Shown here in pieces: positions 49,235 to 57,436 of a stretch of 64,000 bases of DNA. The notes under the pieces were generated by a model. It saw only the letters and a list, made by a program, of their open reading frames with translations, did no database searches and had not been told where the DNA came from. The DNA lies in contig CAPXSA010000012.1 in the NCBI GenBank assembly GCA_948735595.1, positions 62,001 through 126,000 on the forward strand, given 5' to 3'. The translations under genes and the position numbers were made by a program. Numbering within the stretch: the stretch's first letter is position 1; each line of letters begins with the position of its first letter. The DNA comes from an uncultured Clostridia bacterium. GTDB taxonomy: Bacteria; Bacillota; Clostridia; TANB77; CAG-508.

Positions 49235-49474
49235 ATGCTACAATGGATGATGTTTTTGGATAACCCAGAAAATAAGGAGGTAGCTGAAATAATGGAAGAA
49301 AACGAAGATATTAAAGAAGCAAGAAAAGAGGGAATGGAAGAAGGCGAGAAAAAGGCAAAGCTTGAAACTGCTCAAAAAATGCTAGAAGAAGAACTTACAC
49401 TAAAGCAAATTATGAGAATAACAGGTTTGACGAAAGAAGAGATTATGGAAGATATGGAAACATCTAAAAAGTAA
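49235..49474 (+). pseudogene. C-terminal relic of a PD-(D/E)XK (Rpn-type) nuclease
   Basis: 79 codons beginning LQWMMFLDNPENKEVAEIMEENEDI, the usual end of Rpn/transposase-like PD-(D/E)XK proteins, then a coiled tail with a short helix-turn-helix-like finish (LTLKQIMRITGLTKEEI). The catalytic N-terminal two-thirds is absent; an in-frame stop lies just upstream. No good ribosome-binding site. Reads as a truncated remnant. Confidence 0.6.
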
Positions 49475-49537
49475 TTCATAAAAGAAGAAAACTATGTCAT
49501 AAATAAAAGCGACATAGTTTTTGTTTTAGGTTGTTAT

Positions 49538-50386
49538 TCATTTAGTGAGATAATCACTAATTTTAGCAAATTCATTTAAATCAAGGGTTTCACCACGTGT
49601 ATTTTCATCTAATTGCAAATCTTGTAGCATTTTTTTCAAGACTTCTTTAGAAGAGATGCCATTGTTGGCAAGACCATTCAATAAAGTTTTTCTTCTTTGC
49701 ATAAAACTTGCATGAATTACCTTAAAGAAAAAGGCTTCATCTTTTACTACAACGGGAGGCTCCTTTCTAATTTTTAGTTGGATTACTTCCGAATTTACTT
49801 CAGGGCTAGGGACAAAAGAAGTATTAGGAACTAATAAGACTTCTTGAGCCTCACAATAATAGGAGACACAGTAAGTAATAGCACCTGTATTTTTCTGACC
49901 CGGAATAGCTGTTAATCTATCTGCAACTTCTTTTTGCACCATAACAGTAATACTTTCTATTGGTAAATGCTCTTCCAATAATTTCATAATAATAGGGGTC
50001 GTGATGTAATAGGGTAAGTTTGCTACTATTTTAACATTAGAAGTATTAGCTTTATTTTCCTCTATTTTTTGTTTCAAATCTACTTTTAATACATCCTGAT
50101 GGATTAATTCAAAATTATCATATAAAGAAAAACGGTCTTCTAAAATAGATATCATTTTATCATCTAATTCAATCGCAATTACTTTGCTAGCTTTTTCTAA
50201 TAATCTAGCAGTTAAAGTACCAAGTCCGGGACCGATTTCGATGACTAAGTCATTTGTATTAATCTGAGCAGAAGATACGATGGTATCAACAGCTTCATCA
50301 TCAATTAAAAAATTTTGCCCTAAACTTTTATTGGCGGTAATATGATATTTTTTCATCAAAAATTTGGTTTCTTCTAAAACAGACAT
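49538..50386 (-). CDS. ksgA: 16S rRNA dimethyladenosine transferase
   Basis: 282 residues. Dimethylates two adjacent adenines near the 3' end of 16S rRNA. SAM motif VIEIGPGLGTLTARLLE, acidic IAIELDDKM, and the catalytic NLPYYITTPI are all present. ATG 50386 follows AGAGGAAG; the longer frame to 50446 lacks a ribosome-binding site and adds unconserved residues. Confidence 0.95.
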   Translation of the reverse strand: MSVLEETKFLMKKYHITANKSLGQNFLIDDEAVDTIVSSAQINTNDLVIEIGPGLGTLTARLLEKASKVIAIELDDKMISILEDRFSLYDNFELIHQDVLKVDLKQKIEENKANTSNVKIVANLPYYITTPIIMKLLEEHLPIESITVMVQKEVADRLTAIPGQKNTGAITYCVSYYCEAQEVLLVPNTSFVPSPEVNSEVIQLKIRKEPPVVVKDEAFFFKVIHASFMQRRKTLLNGLANNGISSKEVLKKMLQDLQLDENTRGETLDLNEFAKISDYLTK

Positions 50387-50483
50387 AATCTTCCTCTTTT
50401 CTATATGCACATAAGTATATAGGCTTTTTAGATGGTTGTCAAACAATTGGAAATATTTTCAATGTTTTTTTTAGAAAAGGTAC

Positions 50484-50512
50484 TTCAAAAAAAAGAAGTG
50501 ATATGATATAAT
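50484..50512 (+). promoter_or_regulatory. promoter for the sortase
   Basis: TTCAAA (50484-50489), 17 nt, extended -10 TGATATAAT (50504-50512). Confidence 0.78.
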
Positions 50513-50549
50513 AAAAACTGTATCAATAGGAAAGAAAGGAGTGGCAAAA

Positions 50550-51275
50550 GTGAACCAGATTTTAGCAACAGAAAAATTGTATGTTACACCAGAATTAAAA
50601 AGAAAAAAAGTCATTTATAAAATTGAATTCTTTTTGTCTGTATTTTTAATTTGCCTTTTATTTTCCTATTATGTATACGCAGAATATGACAGAAGCAAAA
50701 CAGCAGAGGTATCACAAGAGATTTTGGCACAATTAGAATACAACAAAGAAGATACTACCATAAAAAAAGCAGATAATGATGTCATTGTTGTTATTCTCAA
50801 CAAAGAGGAAGAGGATAAGCACACGGGCGAAAGAAACACAAGACCAAATATTGATACAGCAACATATACTTCAAAAGATGGAGTAAAATATACGACAGAA
50901 GCAGTTTTGAAAATACCAAAAATTGGGATAGAATATCCTGTACTTTCAGAAACCTCGCCAGATTTACTATATGTATCAATTAATAAATATTGGGGACCTG
51001 AGCCAAATGAAGTAGGCAACTATTGTATTGTAGGGCACTATTATGAAAGTGGAATTATGTTTGGTAAATTACATAAACTAAAAAACGGAGATATTGCAGA
51101 ATTAACAGATTTATCAGGAAGAAAGATAAAGTACAAGGTATATGATAAAAAGGTAGTTAAGCCAACTGATACATCTTGTACAAGTCAATTGACACATGGC
51201 AAAAAAGAACTTACTTTAATTACTTGTACGAATTATGGAAAAGAAAGATTAGTTGTAAAATTAAGAGAAGTATAG
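50550..51275 (+). CDS. sortase
   Basis: 241-residue membrane transpeptidase that links surface proteins to the wall. Membrane helix (about 25-45), then a sortase barrel with His in IVGHYYESGIMFGKL, Cys in LTLITCTNY and the following Arg in KERLVVKL. GTG 50550 is 9 nt past AAAGGAG; GTG 50541 abuts the box. No substrate with a recognisable LPXTG-type end is in the window. Confidence 0.9.
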   Translation: MNQILATEKLYVTPELKRKKVIYKIEFFLSVFLICLLFSYYVYAEYDRSKTAEVSQEILAQLEYNKEDTTIKKADNDVIVVILNKEEEDKHTGERNTRPNIDTATYTSKDGVKYTTEAVLKIPKIGIEYPVLSETSPDLLYVSINKYWGPEPNEVGNYCIVGHYYESGIMFGKLHKLKNGDIAELTDLSGRKIKYKVYDKKVVKPTDTSCTSQLTHGKKELTLITCTNYGKERLVVKLREV

Positions 51276-51287
51276 CAATAGAATAGT

Positions 51288-51360
51288 GTTAGTTAAGGGA
51301 CGTATGTTTTTCTGACGAAAGCAAAGCTTTTGTTGGGAAAACGTATGTCCCTTAACTGAC
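51288..51360. repeat. REP-like palindrome after the sortase
   Basis: Begins GTTAGTTAAGGGACGTATG and ends ACGTATGTCCCTTAACTGAC; the two sides pair over about 24 bp with three mismatches. Relative of the elements at 36312 and 61737. Confidence 0.78.
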
Positions 51361-51433
51361 GCTTACTCACATTAATTTTCTCTCAACAATTCAGATAACT
51401 GTACATATAATGAAAATGAGAGGAGAAACGAAA

Positions 51434-52117
51434 ATGGCAAGAATATTAGTATATAATAATGACACAAACCGTATGGAAACCTATTATAGAGGGTTATCAG
51501 AAGCAATGCCCTATAATACAGGAAGAACATTAACAGTTAATGAATTTAGAGGCTCTAGTCAAAGTAATGTGCTTTGGACAGAAAAGAGAGTTATACAAGC
51601 TTGGAATAGCCAGAGATATCTATTTGGGGCACCTATTGATGTAGGCTTTGCCTTTAAAAGACCATATGAAGGAGGACATGGAAATCAATCACAACACTAT
51701 GCAGGAACAGCTTTTGATGTAGGACAAAGAATGACGAACGCTAACCGAAATCGACTAAGAAATTCTGTTATTTCTTCAGGAGTATGGAGTTATGTAGAAC
51801 CAGCGTCTCTTACACCAACATGGGTACACTTTGATAAAAGAAGAGGAACGCCGGCATGTAGCCAAGGGGGATTTCCATTAATTCGACAGGGAAGCAGAGG
51901 TGCGTATGTATGTATTGCACAAGATAATTTAAATACATTGGGATATACAACAGGCGGATTAGATGGAGTATTTGGACCACAGACTTATCGTGCGGTGGTA
52001 GCATATCAAAGAAGTGTTGGATTAGCAGCTGATGGAATCATTGGATGCAATACATGGCGCTCCTTACAAGAAAGTGTAGTAGGAACAGGTAAAACTTCTA
52101 CGACAATTAATTCTTAA
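51434..52117 (+). CDS. M15-type D,D-carboxypeptidase-like protein with peptidoglycan-binding domain
   Basis: 227 residues. The N-terminal peptidase M15-like domain shows the zinc pattern QSQHYAGTAFDVG and WVHFD; the C-terminal PG_binding_1 domain is SRGAYVCIAQDNLNTLGY to AADGIIGCNTW. No signal peptide is visible, so export may be by another route (phage-endolysin-like, or mother-cell action). ATG 51434 follows GAGGAGA; the upstream ATG at 51410 has no ribosome-binding site. Confidence 0.82.
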   Translation: MARILVYNNDTNRMETYYRGLSEAMPYNTGRTLTVNEFRGSSQSNVLWTEKRVIQAWNSQRYLFGAPIDVGFAFKRPYEGGHGNQSQHYAGTAFDVGQRMTNANRNRLRNSVISSGVWSYVEPASLTPTWVHFDKRRGTPACSQGGFPLIRQGSRGAYVCIAQDNLNTLGYTTGGLDGVFGPQTYRAVVAYQRSVGLAADGIIGCNTWRSLQESVVGTGKTSTTINS

Positions 52118-52122
52118 AATTG

Positions 52123-52244
52123 TTAAACACTTGACTGGTATATATTTTCTGGTTTTCAAATGCCCAAGGTAGTCAGCAGATACATACAAGTAGGTCAACT
52201 TGGTACCTTTCAAACTGCGAAAATATATACTAGTCAAGTGTTAA
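52123..52244. repeat. palindromic element, copy H (different core)
   Basis: Outer arms 52123-52149 / 52219-52244 pair over about 25 bp (TTAAACACTTGACTGGTATA with its partner). The inner 70 nt (CAAATGCCCAAGGTAGTCAG, GGTCAACTTGGTACC) does not match the cores of copies A-F, so it is a separate family with the same layout. Confidence 0.8.
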
Positions 52245-52337
52245 TAATAAATTAAACAAGAATTTTAATAAAAAATTAATACAAATCTCGACAAAATGTG
52301 ATATAGTATAATAGAAAATAATGAAAATGGGGAAAAT

Positions 52338-53063
52338 ATGAAGAGTAGTATAAAGAAAGAATTAATTAAAGTTTTTTGGATTTTTACTTTTGTTAGTGTC
52401 ATAGGTTGTATTGTGGAGACTATTGTCTGTATTGTACAAGAAGGACACTTCGAAGTAAGACAAGGGGTTATTTATGGACCTTTTATTCCAGTTTACGGAG
52501 CAGGAGCAGTCCTATTCTATTTACTTGTTCCAAGAATTACAGGGGCAACCACTGAAAACACAAAGGAAATTAGTAGCTTAAAGATATTTGTCTATACAGC
52601 AGTATTAGGTGGCATTACAGAATATTTATTTTCCTACATGCAAGAATGTTTATTTGGTACAGTTTCATGGGAGTATAGTTCGCTTCGTTTTAATCTTAAT
52701 GGAAGGACTAGTTTGTTACATTGTATTTATTGGGGCTTAGGCGGCGTTATATTCATTAAATGGATGTATCCACTTAGCACGAAATTAGATAGTTTGGCTA
52801 ATATGAATAGAACAGCGAAAATAGCGACAACTCTCTTTTTTGTTTTTATGATGTTCAATGTTATTATTTCTATGCTAGCAGGATATAGGCAATATGAAAG
52901 AATGCAAAATATTTCAGCAGATACTAGCTTAGATAGATTTTTGGATAAATATTATCCAGATAGTGTTATGGATATCATATTTTCTAATAAACAATATACT
53001 AACCAAGAAGGAAGAGAGCGAGAAGATAAATCGCCTTTTAAATGGTTGTTAGAAGGGATATAG
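52338..53063 (+). CDS. putative ABC-transporter permease of the CmpB-like family
   Basis: 241 residues, five or six membrane helices. Family signature GVIYGPFIPVYGAGAV followed by GGITEYLFSYMQECLFG and WDY-like SWEYSSLRFNLNGR, as in the clostridial family annotated as putative ABC-transporter membrane protein (PF06541). No ATPase partner is adjacent, and the biochemical role of the family is not established. trmL starts 3 nt after its stop, so the two are co-transcribed. Confidence 0.75.
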   Translation: MKSSIKKELIKVFWIFTFVSVIGCIVETIVCIVQEGHFEVRQGVIYGPFIPVYGAGAVLFYLLVPRITGATTENTKEISSLKIFVYTAVLGGITEYLFSYMQECLFGTVSWEYSSLRFNLNGRTSLLHCIYWGLGGVIFIKWMYPLSTKLDSLANMNRTAKIATTLFFVFMMFNVIISMLAGYRQYERMQNISADTSLDRFLDKYYPDSVMDIIFSNKQYTNQEGREREDKSPFKWLLEGI

Positions 53064-53066
53064 AAG

Positions 53067-53564
53067 ATGAAATTAAATATTGTAATGGTAGAGCCAGAAA
53101 TACCACAAAATACAGGAAATATCGCAAGAACTTGTGCAGCAATTGGAGCAAAATTACATTTAGTAAAACCTTTAGGATTTGAAATATCAGATAAATACTT
53201 AAAAAGAGCAGGACTAGATTATTGGGATAAACTAACTATTGAAATGCATGAAAATTTGCAAGAATTTTTAGCAAAATATCCACCAGAAGAAAATGCTATG
53301 TATTTTGCTACAACAAAAGGCAGACAATGCTATTCAGATATGGACTATACGAAATCAGAAGAAATCTTTTTATTATTTGGAAAAGAAACCAAAGGTCTAC
53401 CAGAAGATCTGCTCCAAAAATATATTGAAAATACAATTCGAATTCCTATGAAAGAGCATTTACGTTCTCTTAACCTATCTAATTCAGTAGCAATTGTAGC
53501 TTATGAAGTGTTTCGACAAGTTGGATTTGAACAATTGGAAGAAATTAGTAGGTATTTCAGCTAG
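53067..53564 (+). CDS. trmL: tRNA (cytidine(34)-2'-O)-methyltransferase
   Basis: 165-residue SPOUT methyltransferase modifying the wobble base of tRNA-Leu. Motifs MVEPEIPQNTGNIARTCAA, LLFGKETKGLPEDLL and the trefoil-knot end IPMKEHLRSLNLSNSVAI are complete. Its last codons form the left arm of the hairpin repeat at 53556-53599. Confidence 0.94.
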   Translation: MKLNIVMVEPEIPQNTGNIARTCAAIGAKLHLVKPLGFEISDKYLKRAGLDYWDKLTIEMHENLQEFLAKYPPEENAMYFATTKGRQCYSDMDYTKSEEIFLLFGKETKGLPEDLLQKYIENTIRIPMKEHLRSLNLSNSVAIVAYEVFRQVGFEQLEEISRYFS

Positions 53565-53656
53565 CCGTTGGAGCGAAGCGACGTACGGATAGCTGATGCA
53601 ATCGAACGTATGTTAAGTTAGTCGTTCGAACGAAGTGAGTTACGAATAACTTATGC
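53556..53656. repeat. two tandem GAAGCGA-type hairpin repeats
   Basis: Copy 1: TCAGCTAGCCGT (53557-53568, including the trmL stop) pairs 11 of 12 with ACGGATAGCTGA, around a loop containing GGAGCGAAGCGA. Copy 2: AAGTTAGTCGT (53615-53625) pairs 10 of 11 with ACGAATAACTT around CGAACGAAGTGAGTT. Both are followed by TGC. Loops are alike while arms differ. Confidence 0.65.
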
Positions 53657-53706
53657 GTAGTGAAACGAAGAAGAGATTGTATACCGATGAAAAAGCTTCT
53701 AAGGCC

Positions 53707-53735
53707 TTGATTTTTCGCTCAATTTATGGTATAAT
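53707..53735 (+). promoter_or_regulatory. promoter for the VbhA-like gene
   Basis: TTGATT (53707-53712), 17 nt, TATAAT (53730-53735), 48 nt before the start. Confidence 0.8.
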
Positions 53736-53783
53736 AAATATAGATTTGGGCAAAAGAAAAATCCAATTTTGGAGGTAAAAAAT

Positions 53784-53957
53784 ATGTATAATGAAGAAAC
53801 ATTTAATTTTAATATAGAGAATATTCAAAATGACTTAGCAATTGAAGGAATGGCAATTACACAAAATGATGTGGAGATGTTTAGAAGATTTGCAGGTGGA
53901 GAAATGGAAATGCCACAATTAATTCAAATGATTAAGGATAAGCCACTTGAATATTAA
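53784..53957 (+). CDS. small VbhA-like antitoxin-type protein
   Basis: 57 residues. The segment IENIQNDLAIEGMAITQNDVEMFRRFAGGEM resembles VbhA-type antitoxins, which carry an inhibitory helix with a conserved E-G and a following helix ending in a GE motif. No Fic-domain partner lies nearby. ATG 53784 follows TTGGAGG at normal distance. Own promoter and terminator, so it is a single-gene unit. The family call is tentative. Confidence 0.55.
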   Translation: MYNEETFNFNIENIQNDLAIEGMAITQNDVEMFRRFAGGEMEMPQLIQMIKDKPLEY

Positions 53958-53975
53958 GATAAAATAGTGTAGAAT

Positions 53976-54008
53976 AGTAGCGTATAAAAAATACGTTACT
54001 TTTTTTAG
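53976..54008 (+). terminator. intrinsic terminator after the VbhA-like gene
   Basis: AGTAGCGTAT / ATACGTTACT stem followed by T7. Confidence 0.88.
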
Positions 54009-54055
54009 TTCTAGGAAAGTGACAAAAGAGTTTTGACGAGAAGGAGTTAGAAAAT

Positions 54056-55702
54056 ATGGATTATAAAGATTTAGCGAATTTAATTTTTCCAAATGCAAAA
54101 CCAATTTCTTATTATGAAGAGAAATATGCGCCAAGGAACTTACCAGAAGGAGCAATTGTCACAAGATTTGCACCAAGTCCAACTGGTTTTGTTCATGTAG
54201 GTGGATTAATGCAATGTGTGATTAATAGACAGCTTACCAATCAAACGAATGGTGTATTTTTGTTAAGAATAGAAGACACAGATCAAAAAAGAGAAATAGA
54301 AGATGGTGTAGCACAAATTGTAAATGCAATTAAAGATTTTGGCATTGAATTTGATGAAGGAATGCTAAATGAAACAGAAGAAAAGGGAAATTATGGACCA
54401 TATAAACAAAGTGTAAGGGGAGAAATTTACCAAGCTTATGCCAAATGGTTAATCGAACAAGGTAGAGCATATCCATGTTTTGCAACTTCAGAAGAATTAG
54501 AAGAAATGAGAAAAAAACAAGAAGCGGCAAAATTAAGAACAGGATATTATGGAGTTTGGGCAACTTATCGTAATTTATCAGTAGAAGAAGCTGCTGAAAA
54601 AATAAAGGCAGGTACACCATATATTGTACGTTTTAAATCTATGGGAAGAGAAGATAAAAAGATTAGACATCATGATGTAATTAAAGGAAATATTGATTTC
54701 CCAGAAAACGACCAAGATATTGTTATTATCAAAGCAGATGGTTTGCCAACTTATCACTTTGCACACGCAGTAGATGATCACTTGATGAGAGTAACACATG
54801 TTATTCGCTCAGATGAATGGGTATCTTCATTGCCATTACACTTGGAACTATTTAAAACCTTAGAATTTGAAACTCCAAAGTATTGCCATTATGCACCAAT
54901 CTTAAAAGAGGAAGATGGTAAAAAGAGAAAGATTAGTAAAAGAAAAGATCCAGAAGCAGCAGTTAGCTATTATCATGAAGAAGGAATACCAGCACAGTCT
55001 GTATGTGAGTATTTAATGAATATTGGAAACTCTAACTTTGAAATGTGGAGAAAAAATAATCCAAATGCACCTATGTCAGAATTCCAATTTGATATTAGTA
55101 AAATGAGTGTTAGTGGAGCCATTTTTGACATTGTGAAGCTATTAGATGTTTCTAAAAATGTTATTTCTAAATATACCAAAGAAGACATCTATGATGAAGT
55201 ATTAGAATGGGCAAAAAGATATGATAAAGAGTTAGAAGACTTATTACAAGATAAAGAATATGCGTTAAAGATTTTTGGAATAGAAAGAGGAAACGCAAAG
55301 CCTAGAAAAGATATTGCTAAATGGTCTGAAGTAAAAGACGCCATTTCCTATATGTATGATGATAAATTCTTAAATGATACTAGTGAATTAGAATATGGAA
55401 AGATTAATGATAAAGAAGAAATCAAGAAAATACTAGTAGCATACTTAGAAAAATATTTTGATATAAATGATGATAAACAAACTTGGTTTAATAAAATGAA
55501 AGATTTGTCAGAAGAACTAGGATATGCAAGAGAAGTAAAAGAATTCAAGCAAAATCCTGAAAAATGGCCAGGACATGTAGGAGACATTAGTACTGTATTA
55601 AGAGTAAGTTTAACAGGAAGAATGCAAACACCAGATTTATATGAGATTATGCAAGTACTTGGCAAAGAAAGCGTCATAAAAAGAATTCAAAATATAGTAT
55701 AA
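54056..55702 (+). CDS. gltX: glutamyl-tRNA synthetase
   Basis: 548-residue class I synthetase. HIGH-equivalent FAPSPTGFVHVGGLMQ near residue 36, KMSKS-equivalent KRKISKRKDPEA near 290. It is longer than the common 480-residue form, with an extended C-terminal anticodon region (after FDISKMSVSG). The catalytic signatures and the DTDQKR motif (LRIEDTDQKRE) are intact. AAGGAG upstream of ATG. Confidence 0.95.
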   Translation: MDYKDLANLIFPNAKPISYYEEKYAPRNLPEGAIVTRFAPSPTGFVHVGGLMQCVINRQLTNQTNGVFLLRIEDTDQKREIEDGVAQIVNAIKDFGIEFDEGMLNETEEKGNYGPYKQSVRGEIYQAYAKWLIEQGRAYPCFATSEELEEMRKKQEAAKLRTGYYGVWATYRNLSVEEAAEKIKAGTPYIVRFKSMGREDKKIRHHDVIKGNIDFPENDQDIVIIKADGLPTYHFAHAVDDHLMRVTHVIRSDEWVSSLPLHLELFKTLEFETPKYCHYAPILKEEDGKKRKISKRKDPEAAVSYYHEEGIPAQSVCEYLMNIGNSNFEMWRKNNPNAPMSEFQFDISKMSVSGAIFDIVKLLDVSKNVISKYTKEDIYDEVLEWAKRYDKELEDLLQDKEYALKIFGIERGNAKPRKDIAKWSEVKDAISYMYDDKFLNDTSELEYGKINDKEEIKKILVAYLEKYFDINDDKQTWFNKMKDLSEELGYAREVKEFKQNPEKWPGHVGDISTVLRVSLTGRMQTPDLYEIMQVLGKESVIKRIQNIV

Positions 55703-55707
55703 TTGCT

Positions 55708-55810
55708 AAGTTTGTATTATAGTAATTTTACGTTCAACTTCGGACGCTCCGCTATTTTCTGCTTTGCAGAAAACACCTTGTTTCACTTCAAAGTACTATA
55801 ATACAAACTT
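55708..55810. repeat. palindromic element, copy I (different core)
   Basis: Perfect 17-bp outer arms AAGTTTGTATTATAGTA (55708-55724) / 55794-55810, starting 5 nt after the gltX stop. The inner part contains an exact hairpin ATTTTCTGC/GCAGAAAA and the words CTTCGGACGCTCCGC and TTGTTTCACTTC; not the A-F core. Confidence 0.82.
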
Positions 55811-55836
55811 AAATAGAAAAGGGGTGAATTCTTTTA

Positions 55837-56022
55837 ATGGAATATAACGTAGGAGATATAGTAAGAACAAAAAAACAGCATCCTTGTGGAAGTAAGTTAT
55901 GGGAATTAACACGTGTAGGCGTAGACTTCAAATTAAAATGCCTAGGATGTGGACATGTTGTTATTTTAGAAAGACAAAAAGCTTTGAAGGCAATCACAAA
56001 AAAGATGGAAAAAGAAGAATGA
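55837..56022 (+). CDS. DUF951 family protein
   Basis: 61-residue cytosolic protein with the DUF951 pattern: GDIVRTKKQHPCGSKLWEL, then KCLGCGHVVILER. The Cys/His positions suggest a small zinc or RNA-binding fold of OB type. It is common in Firmicutes near rpsF/ychF. Function not established. ATG 55837 follows AAGGGGTG. Confidence 0.9.
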   Translation: MEYNVGDIVRTKKQHPCGSKLWELTRVGVDFKLKCLGCGHVVILERQKALKAITKKMEKEE

Positions 56023-56031
56023 AAAAGTAAT

Positions 56032-56055
56032 GGACGGCACCAAAAGGTGCCGTCC
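56032..56055 (-). terminator. terminator of GC-rich orphan gene 2
   Basis: Near-perfect GGACGGCACC / GGTGCCGTCC hairpin; on the minus strand it is followed by ATTACTTTTTC, so it ends the gene at 56067-56312 and perhaps also DUF951 in the other direction. Confidence 0.75.
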
Positions 56056-56066
56056 ATTGTTTCGAT

Positions 56067-56312
56067 TTAGCGAGAGGCAGTATGCTGACTGAAAGCGGTC
56101 CGTTGGAAGCGGGGTTCACAGGACAACTTCAAAATGGTGTCAAAATCATGCGCGGGAGCCCAAAGCTTCACGGTGCAACCATTGTAGATAGACTTCACAT
56201 CGGGAGACTGCTTAGACAGTTCATCGCAGAAGCTTACCGCCCGCCCAAAGGTGGAAAACACCAACACGAAATCAGGTTTATTCTGAGTTGTTTTCTTATT
56301 GGATTTTGCCAT
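56067..56312 (-). CDS. GC-rich orphan gene 2, hypothetical protein
   Basis: 81 residues: basic start MAKSNKKTTQNKPDF, then an alpha/beta-looking core FVLVFSTFGRAVSFCDELSK and CTVKLWAPAHDFDTILKLSC. I recognise no family. ATG follows GAGGTGA. The coding sequence is much richer in GC than flanking DNA and uses codons such as ACC, GTG, AAG and TCC. It has two in-frame CGG codons (residue 24 in TFGRAV, and in FQRTAF). It has its own consensus promoter and terminator on the opposite strand, paralleling orphan gene 1. Confidence 0.68.
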   Translation of the reverse strand: MAKSNKKTTQNKPDFVLVFSTFGRAVSFCDELSKQSPDVKSIYNGCTVKLWAPAHDFDTILKLSCEPRFQRTAFSQHTASR

Positions 56313-56386
56313 AGGTTCTCACCTCATCGATTATTTGCTCAACTAGAACAAATAGAAATTTGCCAAGTTCTATTGAACATAATTAA

Positions 56387-56415
56387 ATTATACAACAAAA
56401 AGACGTAGAAGTCAA
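56387..56415 (-). promoter_or_regulatory. promoter for GC-rich orphan gene 2
   Basis: Minus strand TTGACT (complement 56410-56415), 17 nt, TATAAT (complement 56387-56392). Confidence 0.82.
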
Positions 56416-56471
56416 TCAAATCAAAGAGTTTCGCGAAAATCATATATAGTGTAAGAAATTTAGAAAAAATA

Positions 56472-56501
56472 TTGACATTTTATGACATGTATCGATATAA
56501 T
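56472..56501 (+). promoter_or_regulatory. strong promoter upstream of the prepilin relic
   Basis: TTGACA (56472-56477), 18 nt, TATAAT (56496-56501), both hexamers perfect, with about 165 nt of leader. Confidence 0.8.
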
Positions 56502-56671
56502 ATTATTAATCTATAACTTAATAATAAGCGGAGAGATATGATGCGGATTTCACAAAAAAAATGAATGAAAGATAATTAAATGTATAATTTCATTTGTGAA
56601 TGGAAATATTAATACAAAAGTGAATTTATGCAAGCAAGAAAAGTGCATAACAAGAGACGGAGGAAGAAAAA

Positions 56672-56848
56672 ATGAAAAGAAAATTTGAAAGTGCAACTGG
56701 CATACACTGCCAGTATAACCCATCTGTAATCGGCAAAGCCTCAACAGCTGGGATAACACTTGTAGCATTAGTAGTAACAATAGTAGTGGATTTAGTCTCT
56801 TATGACAAGAATAGAAAATATAGTAATTTAGTGGGTTTCAGCCTATAA
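56672..56848 (+). pseudogene. N-terminal relic of a prepilin-like protein
   Basis: 58 codons with a good ribosome-binding site (GGAGGAAG). The segment AGITLVALVVTIVVDLVS is the type IV prepilin N-terminus (G-ITLVALVVTIIV...), but the hydrophobic helix is interrupted by Asp and the frame stops soon after. Residues before it are irregular. Best read as a truncated gene still under a strong promoter. Confidence 0.55.
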
Positions 56849-56939
56849 TTTATATAGATTTATAATGGAATTGGTATTGTAAAAGATAATAATTCTATTT
56901 TTTTATGGAAAAATAAAATAAAAAGGAGATTTTGAGGCT

Positions 56940-57334
56940 ATGGAAAATAAAGAATTAAAAGGAAGATTTACTGATGAAATAACAGGAATAGAATACACAT
57001 TACAAGGAGATTACTATATGCCCAATATAACGATACCTAAAGCTAGAAGAATAGGAAACATAGGAAAATATGGAAGATTAAAACTAGACTATGTGAAAAA
57101 ATATCAAATACCAGAATATACAGAATGTTATTAGATAACGAGTTAAAAAGTTATTTACTAGATATTGAAGATGAATGCAAAGAAAGATTAGAAATTCTAG
57201 TAAAACAAATGGCTAAAAAAGAAAATGTAACAGAGGAATTAAAAGTAAACAATCAAATGGAATGGGTGCAGAGAATGAATAACATTAGAAATAAAGCAGA
57301 AGAAATCATTTTAAATGAGATTGTATATGTATAA
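56940..57334 (+). pseudogene. tnpV: TnpV-family gene split by a one-base deletion
   Basis: The first frame (56940-57134) holds the TnpV N-half, with GDYYMPNITIP and GNIGKYGRLKLDYVKKY. The second (from 57125) holds the C-half, with LLDNELKSYLLDIEDECKERL, VTEELK and MEWVQRMNNIRNKAEEI. They overlap by 10 nt; one extra A in GAATG (GAAATG) would fuse them. This is a -1-type loss with no CGG, unlike the other frame changes here. TnpV proteins accompany mobile elements; no transposase is adjacent. Confidence 0.72.
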
Positions 57335-57436
57335 AATTTATCTTTTTTCAGATTTTAAATGAAAAGTTTGAAAATAAGTGATATAATAAATCAAAATTAT
57401 GCAGACAATATCTGCACAATTAGAGAGGAATAATGT

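Noticed and set aside
56082..56408. Plus-strand 108-codon frame opposite GC-rich orphan gene 2
   Set aside because: The minus-strand frame has a consensus promoter, Shine-Dalgarno and terminator; the plus frame has none and is a shadow.
57125..57134. TnpV frame break as a tenth recoding site
   Set aside because: No CGG is present and the change is the loss of one A from a short A run (opposite sign), so it is an ordinary indel in a mobile-element gene.
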